The position numbers were made by a program, and so were the translations under genes. Below are positions 59,557 to 64,000 of a DNA stretch of 64,000 nucleotides, piece by piece; positions within the stretch are counted from its first letter, which is position 1; each line of letters begins with the position of its first letter. The notes beneath the pieces were generated by a model. It searched no databases and was not told the DNA's origin. It saw only the letters and a list, made by a program, of their open reading frames with translations. The stretch spans positions 100,003-164,002 of the forward strand of contig NZ_NOKT01000019.1 in assembly GCF_002237655.1 (NCBI RefSeq), in the 5' to 3' direction. Source of the DNA: Streptomyces sp. XY006. Its GTDB lineage: Bacteria; Actinomycetota; Actinomycetes; Streptomycetales; Streptomycetaceae.

Positions 59557-60963
59557 GTGTTTGCTTCGCTGTCGGCGGTGTTCACACGCAGGCGAGGGGC
59601 GGCCCGCGTCGCCGCCACGACGCTGGTGACCGGGCTCGCCGCCGCGGGCGCGCTGGCCGGTGCCGGCCGGGCGGCCGCCGACGAGACGACGCCGGGCCAG
59701 GGCGGAGCGACCGCGACGATAGCCGGGCTCAAGACGTACGGCACCGCCGTCATACACGGCGCCACCGGCGAGCAGCAGGTGTCGGCGGGCCTGTTCGAGA
59801 TGTCCGTCGACGGCGGCGGCACCCTGCAGACGTACTGCGTCGACCTCCACAACCCCACGCAGCGGGACGCCAAGTACCACGAGACGCCCTGGAGCGGCAC
59901 GTCCCTGGGCGTCAACAAGGACGCCGGCAAGATCCGCTGGATCCTGCAGAACTCCTACCCGCAGGTCAACGACCTCGCGGCGCTCGCCCGCAAGGCGGGG
60001 GTCCGCGGCGCGCTGACCGAGCAGGACGCGGCGGCCGGCACGCAGGTGGCGATCTGGCGCTACTCGGACGACGTGGCCGTCGACGCGCTCGACCCGCAGG
60101 CCGAGCAACTCGCCGACTACCTGCACAAGAGCGCCCGCGCGCTGCCCGAGCCGCAGGCCTCGCTGGTCCTCGACCCGCCGGCGGTCTCCGGCCGTCCGGG
60201 TGAGCGGATCGGCCCGGTGACGGTGCGCACCAACGCGGCCGGCGCGACGCTCACCCCGCCCGCGGACGCCGCCACGACCGGGGTGCGCATCGTCGACGGG
60301 CGCGGCAAGGAGGTCACCTCCGCGTCCGACGGCGGGCAGGTGTTCTTCGAGGTGCCCGAGGACGCGGCGGCCGGTTCGGCGGAACTGACCGTGCAGGCCT
60401 CGACGACCGTGCCGGTCGGCCGCGCCTTCGCCTCCGAGAGCCGCAGCCAGACGCAGATCCTGGCCGGCTCCAGCGAGTCGACGGTCTCGGCGACGGCCGG
60501 GGCGACCTGGGCGAAGGAGGGCGCGATCCCGGCCCTGTCCGCGGCGAGGAACTGCGTCGAGGGCGGCGTCGACGTCATCGCGGCGAACAAGGGCGACGAG
60601 CCGTTCACGTTCGACCTGGTCGGCCTGGAGCACACGATCGCCCCCGGCGAGACCAGGACGATCACGGTCCCCCTCCAGGAGGACCAGGCCTACGACTTCA
60701 CCGTCCACGGCCCCGGCGGTCTCACCCGGCGCTTCACCGGCATGCTGGACTGCCAGACCCAGGGCGCCGAGCCGGACACCGGCACCCGGACCCTGACCGA
60801 ACCGAGCCCGGCCGCGCTGGGCTCGACCACGGACACCAACCTCGCCGAGACCGGCGGCTCGGGCCTGACGCCCCTGATCGGTGGCATCGCCATCGGCCTG
60901 GTGCTGATCGGCGGGGCGACCCTGATCGTGCTCCGGCGCAGGGAGACACCGGCCGGGGACTGA
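59557..60963 (+). CDS. Sortase-anchored thioester-domain (TQXA) surface protein
   Basis: A 468-residue surface protein. Signal peptide residues 1-42 (FTRRRGAARVAATTLVTGLAAAGALAGAGRAAA). The thioester domain has the Cys in QTYCVDLHNP and the Gln in AGTQVAIWRY, which form the internal Cys-Gln thioester of TQXA/TED adhesins that bind covalently to targets. Beta-sandwich modules follow. The C-terminus has the class-E sortase motif LAETGG, a membrane helix (LIGGIAIGLVLIGGATLIVL) and RRRE. GTG 59557 is selected because GAAGGAG is correctly spaced only for it. It would be attached to peptidoglycan on aerial or substrate hyphae. Confidence 0.9.
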   Translation: MFASLSAVFTRRRGAARVAATTLVTGLAAAGALAGAGRAAADETTPGQGGATATIAGLKTYGTAVIHGATGEQQVSAGLFEMSVDGGGTLQTYCVDLHNPTQRDAKYHETPWSGTSLGVNKDAGKIRWILQNSYPQVNDLAALARKAGVRGALTEQDAAAGTQVAIWRYSDDVAVDALDPQAEQLADYLHKSARALPEPQASLVLDPPAVSGRPGERIGPVTVRTNAAGATLTPPADAATTGVRIVDGRGKEVTSASDGGQVFFEVPEDAAAGSAELTVQASTTVPVGRAFASESRSQTQILAGSSESTVSATAGATWAKEGAIPALSAARNCVEGGVDVIAANKGDEPFTFDLVGLEHTIAPGETRTITVPLQEDQAYDFTVHGPGGLTRRFTGMLDCQTQGAEPDTGTRTLTEPSPAALGSTTDTNLAETGGSGLTPLIGGIAIGLVLIGGATLIVLRRRETPAGD

Positions 60964-61332
60964 CCCGGGGGGGCACGGCTTCCGAGCCCGTGGTTCCTGG
61001 CGGACCGGTAGGCCCGGGGGCACGGCTTCCGAGCCCGTGGTTCCCGGCGGACCGGTACCCGATCCCGCCTCGCCGAGTGCGCGGGACGGGTCCGTTCCGC
61101 ACACGACCCGCGGCCCTCCGACCCGGCCACCGTTGCCCGGCAGACGCCACGGGTTCGCCCCGATGGGCTCCGTCCCGGTCGGTTTCGGGCAAGTGGTGGG
61201 GTGGACCGGTCATCGGGTCATGGCCGGACCAGGCCTTCCCTACGATCGCTCTCCCGTTCCCTCGCTCCGGGGGCGTGCGGTCCCGGGCCTCCGCGAAGGC
61301 GGCGACGTCCGTCACGCCCGGGAAGGCAGGCC
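60964..61332. repeat. Intergenic region with two 41-bp direct repeats
   Basis: Two copies of a 41-bp unit (60970-61010 and 61017-61057, 47-bp period), containing GGCACGGCTTCCGAGCCC and GGACCGGTA, differ at one or two bases. The rest (61058-61332) is without a gene. The unit includes an inverted CACGGCTTCCGAGCCCGTG, so each copy could form a hairpin. Confidence 0.6.
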
Positions 61333-61734
61333 ATGACATCCCGCCGACGCAACCGACGACCAGGCGGCCCGCGCGCACAGGGCCGCCCCCGGCCGGCACA
61401 GCCGCGGCCGGGCCCGGTCGACGACAAGGTGCTGGCGGCCTGCCTGTCCTTCCTGGCCAGGCTGCCCCAGCCCTACCGCCGGATCCCACAGCCCTGGCAC
61501 TTCATCGCCAAACTGGTGACGGTCACCGCGCTCCTCTACGTCTCCTGGGGCGTCATCACCACCGTCGTCAGCGCGATCGTGTCGTTCCTGCTGATGCTGG
61601 CCTTCGGCGGCTTCACGCTGGCCGTGCTCGTCGGCACGTTCAAGTACTCCATGAGCGAGGAGGGCCGACGCGAGGAGGAACGCTGGTACGAGGAGAACGA
61701 CCCCCGCGGCAACGGCCCCCGCGGCGCCCTCTAA
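61333..61734 (+). CDS. Small membrane protein of unknown function
   Basis: A 133-residue protein. The N-terminal 35 residues are Arg/Pro-rich (TSRRRNRRPGGPRAQG...). A single long hydrophobic region holds about two helices (IAKLVTVTALLYVSWGVITTVV and SAIVSFLLMLAFGGFTLAVLVG). The C-terminal tail is charged (EEGRREEERWYEEND). ATG 61333 follows GGAAGG. I do not recognise the family; it resembles small plasmid- or integrative-element-linked membrane proteins, without firm support. Confidence 0.6.
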   Translation: MTSRRRNRRPGGPRAQGRPRPAQPRPGPVDDKVLAACLSFLARLPQPYRRIPQPWHFIAKLVTVTALLYVSWGVITTVVSAIVSFLLMLAFGGFTLAVLVGTFKYSMSEEGRREEERWYEENDPRGNGPRGAL

Positions 61735-61787
61735 CCCCGGGCGCCGCCCTCCAGCCCCGGGCGCCGCCCTCCAGCCCCGGGCGCCGT
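61735..61787. repeat. Tandem 20-bp repeats
   Basis: The unit CCCCGGGCGCCGCCCTCCAG occurs twice exactly (61735-61754, 61755-61774) and a third time partly, directly after the preceding stop codon. The embedded CCCGGGCG palindrome gives a set of short hairpins. Confidence 0.85.
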
Positions 61788-61835
61788 TCCGGGCCGGTTC
61801 CCTTTGATGTTCGTCTCCCCAGGAGGGACGGCCGA

Positions 61836-62312
61836 CTACATGGCAGCGCAATGGCCGGCTGCGGCGGCCACGAAGGCGTCCATGGCCGCCATCGACACTT
61901 CCGCCCTCGCCGTCAGCTCCGCATGGCTTGCTGCCTCCTCGATGACGATGGAAGCCTCGAAGGCATCACCAGCCAGGAGTACGACTTGTTCCGGGACACC
62001 TGCGAGCCTGAGCCTGAGCAGGCAGGCCCTGCTCGTCGTGCGAGCCTCGAAGCAGGCGTCCTTGGCCTCTCGGTACGTGTCGTTCTCGGTCCCGTAATCG
62101 CGTCTGGTGGACCACCGCCAGATCTGCCGACGGCGCAGCTCCACAAGCGCCTCCGCCAGGCCGCAGATGGCCGCTCGCTGCTCTTGTTGCTGACGATCAC
62201 GACGGGCGAGCTCGGCAGCCCGATCGGCATGACGGCGTTGAAGCAGCCCTGTGACGACGGAGCCGCCGAGCGTGCCCAGGACTGCGATGAGCGCAACCAA
62301 CACGGCCTGCAT
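61836..62312 (-). CDS. Single-pass membrane protein, helical, unknown
   Basis: A 158-residue protein. It begins with a hydrophobic helix (VLVALIAVLGTLGGSVVTGLL) and then a long helical region (QRRHADRAAELARRDRQQQEQRAAICGLAEALVEL...). This layout is common in Streptomyces proteins found on conjugative or integrative elements (sometimes annotated KilB-like) and in unlinked copies. Here the GC content is lower than next door (several ACT, TCA and GTC-poor codons), which fits an acquired gene. No ribosome site is obvious before ATG 62312. Function unknown. Confidence 0.55.
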   Translation of the reverse strand: MQAVLVALIAVLGTLGGSVVTGLLQRRHADRAAELARRDRQQQEQRAAICGLAEALVELRRRQIWRWSTRRDYGTENDTYREAKDACFEARTTSRACLLRLRLAGVPEQVVLLAGDAFEASIVIEEAASHAELTARAEVSMAAMDAFVAAAAGHCAAM

Positions 62313-62464
62313 GCCACAAGTTCAGCAGCCGCGGTCGTTCTTGGCGAGGGCGCGAGCCGCACGTCGAGCCGGTGCCAGGCCGGGCATCGGGCCGAGGCTT
62401 TCCCCTGCCGCCTGTGAGGCGCGATCATGGGAGTCCTGACCACGGTTCATGAAAGGGGCATGCC

Positions 62465-63424
62465 GTGCGGCTGCGCTGTGCTGTGCTTGACGACTTCCAG
62501 AAGGTGGCGACCGAGGTCGCCGACTGGTCGGCCGTCGCCGACGACGTGGAGGTCGTCTCGTTCGACCGGCACTTCGACGGCGAGGACGCCCTGGCCGCCG
62601 CCCTGGCCGACTTCGACATCGTCGTGACGCTGCGCGAGCGCGTGCCGTTCCCCGGCTCGCTGATCGCCCGGCTGCCCCGGCTGAAACTGCTCGTCGCCTC
62701 CGGCATGCGCAACTCCGTCATCGACTACGCAGCCGCCGAGGCCCACGGCGTCACGGTGTGCGGCACGGCCAGCTCCTCCACCCCGCCCGTCGAACTGACC
62801 TGGGCGCTGCTGCTCGGCCTCGCCCGCGGCATCGTCGAGGAGAACAACGCCCTGCGCTCGGGCGGCCCCTGGCAGAGCACGGTCGGCGCCGACCTGCACG
62901 GCCGCCGGCTCGGGCTCCTCGGCCTGGGGAAGATCGGCAGCCGGGTCGCCCAGGTGGGTCTCGCCTTCGGCATGCGGGTGAGTGCCTGGAGCCAGAACCT
63001 CACCCGGGAGCGGGCCGAGGAGGTGGGCGTGGAACTCGCCTCGTCCAAGGAGGAACTGCTCGCCGGCAGCGACTTCGTCTCGGTCCACCTCGCGCTGAGC
63101 GACCGCACCCGCGGCCTGCTCGGCCCCGCGGAACTCGCCCTGCTCAAGCCGACCGCCTACCTGGTCAACACATCCCGCGCGGCGATCGTCGACCAGGACG
63201 CCCTCCTCGACGCCCTGCGCAGCGGCCGGATCGCGGGCGCCGGCGTCGACGTCTTCGACATCGAACCCCTGCCCGACGACCACCCCGTGCGCACCGCTCC
63301 GCGTCTGCTCGCCACCCCGCACCTGGGCTACGTCTCGCAGGCCAACTACGCGACCTACTACGGCCATGCCGTCGAGGACATCCGGGCGTTCCTGGACGGC
63401 TCTCCGGTGCGCCGGCTGCCCTGA
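62465..63424 (+). CDS. D-2-hydroxyacid dehydrogenase
   Basis: A 319-residue NAD(P)-dependent enzyme of the D-isomer-specific 2-hydroxyacid dehydrogenase family, which also includes phosphoglycerate and glyoxylate reductases. The Rossmann motif is GLLGLGKIG. The substrate-binding Arg is in NTSRAAIVD, the catalytic Glu in DVFDIEPLP and the catalytic His in TPHLGYVS. The N-terminal substrate domain has LLVASGMRNSVID. GTG 62465 follows GAAAGGGG. The exact substrate is not evident. Single-gene unit. Confidence 0.9.
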   Translation: MRLRCAVLDDFQKVATEVADWSAVADDVEVVSFDRHFDGEDALAAALADFDIVVTLRERVPFPGSLIARLPRLKLLVASGMRNSVIDYAAAEAHGVTVCGTASSSTPPVELTWALLLGLARGIVEENNALRSGGPWQSTVGADLHGRRLGLLGLGKIGSRVAQVGLAFGMRVSAWSQNLTRERAEEVGVELASSKEELLAGSDFVSVHLALSDRTRGLLGPAELALLKPTAYLVNTSRAAIVDQDALLDALRSGRIAGAGVDVFDIEPLPDDHPVRTAPRLLATPHLGYVSQANYATYYGHAVEDIRAFLDGSPVRRLP

Positions 63425-63544
63425 CGTGCCTTCAGGACGGGTGATCCGGCCATGATCGCCGTGACCCGGCGTGAGCGGGCGCGTTGAACGGGAAGCACGG
63501 CGGCTCCACCTGCCGCCTGCTCACCGAGTCAGAAGGAGAACGTG

Positions 63545-63826
63545 ATGTCTCGCATCGCGAAGGCAGCCGGTGTCGCGCTGGGCACGGGGGCCGTGGTGGT
63601 CAGCGGGGCCGGTCTGGCCCTGGCCGACGCGGGCGCCCAGGCCAAGGCCGTCGGGTCGCCGGGCGTCCTGTCGGGCAACGTCCTGCAGGTGCCGGTCCAC
63701 ATCCCGATCAACCTGTGCGGCAACACGGTCAACGTCATCGGCCTGCTGAACCCCGCATTCGGCAACGAGTGCGAGAACAAGGACGACCACAAGGGCCACC
63801 ACGGCGGCTACGGGTACGGTCACTGA
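63545..63826 (+). CDS. Short chaplin with His-rich tail
   Basis: A 93-residue secreted protein that assembles into the amyloid-like hydrophobic coat of aerial hyphae. The signal peptide is residues 1-27 (ending GLALADAGAQA). One chaplin domain follows: GSPGVLSGNVLQVPVHIPINLCGNTVNVIGLLNPAFGN is the family core, with the usual two Cys (NLCGN and NECEN). After it comes a tail DDHKGHHGGYGYGH, rich in His and Gly, which standard short chaplins lack. ATG 63545 is chosen because AAGGAG is 6 nt upstream. By position it matches chpG (SCO2699, as I recall). Confidence 0.93.
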   Translation: MSRIAKAAGVALGTGAVVVSGAGLALADAGAQAKAVGSPGVLSGNVLQVPVHIPINLCGNTVNVIGLLNPAFGNECENKDDHKGHHGGYGYGH

Positions 63827-63852
63827 GCCTTACGCACCCCCGTTCACACACG

Positions 63853-63885
63853 GAGAGCCCCGGCACGTTCCGCGCCGGGGCTCTC
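63853..63885 (+). terminator. Terminator after the chaplin gene
   Basis: GAGAGCCCCGGC pairs with GCCGGGGCTCTC over an ACGTTCCGC loop, with a short tail GGCATGTT. Confidence 0.8.
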
Positions 63886-63902
63886 GGCATGTTCCGGGCC
63901 GA

Positions 63903-64000
63903 CGACCCGGTGCGGTGAACCCGCGCGAGCCGGACCGGCGCCCAGGTGCAGTGAACCCGCAGGGGCCGGGCCGACTCCCCGGCTCGGGGAACCCGCAGGG
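63903..64000. repeat. Short degenerate repeats at the right edge
   Basis: The stretch contains GAACCCGC three times (about 63916, 63952, 63989), each next to GGGCCGG- or GAGCCGG-like bases, a degenerate repeat of about 37 bp that runs off the window edge. No gene seen. Confidence 0.5.

Overview
The window is chromosomal DNA from a Streptomyces-type actinobacterium. It has very high GC content, many GTG and some TTG starts, ATGA-overlapping operons, leaderless-looking promoters, twin-arginine and LAxTG-type export signals, a chaplin, SsbB and a PknG locus. The gene order pepN, malQ, csn operon, ettA, dynamin-like pair, ssbB, chaplin agrees, as I recall it, with the S. coelicolor SCO2640-SCO2700 core region. 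Most of the window is therefore conserved core, with a few accessory insertions.

Layout. 0-4 kb: a nuclease-like conserved protein, an exported metallophosphoesterase behind a PHO-box-like sequence, then a Nudix gene broken by a 43-bp interspersed repeat and capped by a 189-bp MITE. 4-14 kb: secreted subtilase, ECF-type sigma factor with a membrane partner, aspartate-semialdehyde dehydrogenase, aminopeptidase N. 13.7-25.8 kb: EamA exporter/MarR pair, malQ with a small Pro/Glu repeat protein, secreted GH84-like enzyme, PadR-regulated ABC transporter, HNH nuclease, MscS channel. 25.9-32.7 kb: the chitosan-oligosaccharide operon csnR-E-F-G-H-K with a readable promoter and palindromic operator. 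32.9-43.7 kb: a seven-gene signalling operon (GlnX-like sensor, GlnH-like binding protein, helical protein, PknG kinase, PP2C phosphatase, VWA protein, FHA protein). 43.9-48.2 kb: methyltransferase, truncated haemoglobin, thioesterase and the ABC-F factor EttA.

48.2-54.8 kb is an accessory island next to tRNA-Arg(UCU). It holds a five-repeat propeller-like protein, a Trypco1-domain protein and a 1336-residue trypsin-nSTAND NTPase-WD40 protein, followed by a small secreted Cys-rich protein on the other strand. The Trypco1 and NTPase genes look like a biological-conflict (immunity or programmed-response) system. The lectin-like protein beside them is the least explained part of the window.

55-64 kb returns to developmental core genes: two dynamin-like GTPases and SsbB (sporulation septation and chromosome segregation), a sortase-anchored thioester-domain surface protein, small membrane proteins, a D-2-hydroxyacid dehydrogenase and a chaplin with a His-rich tail.
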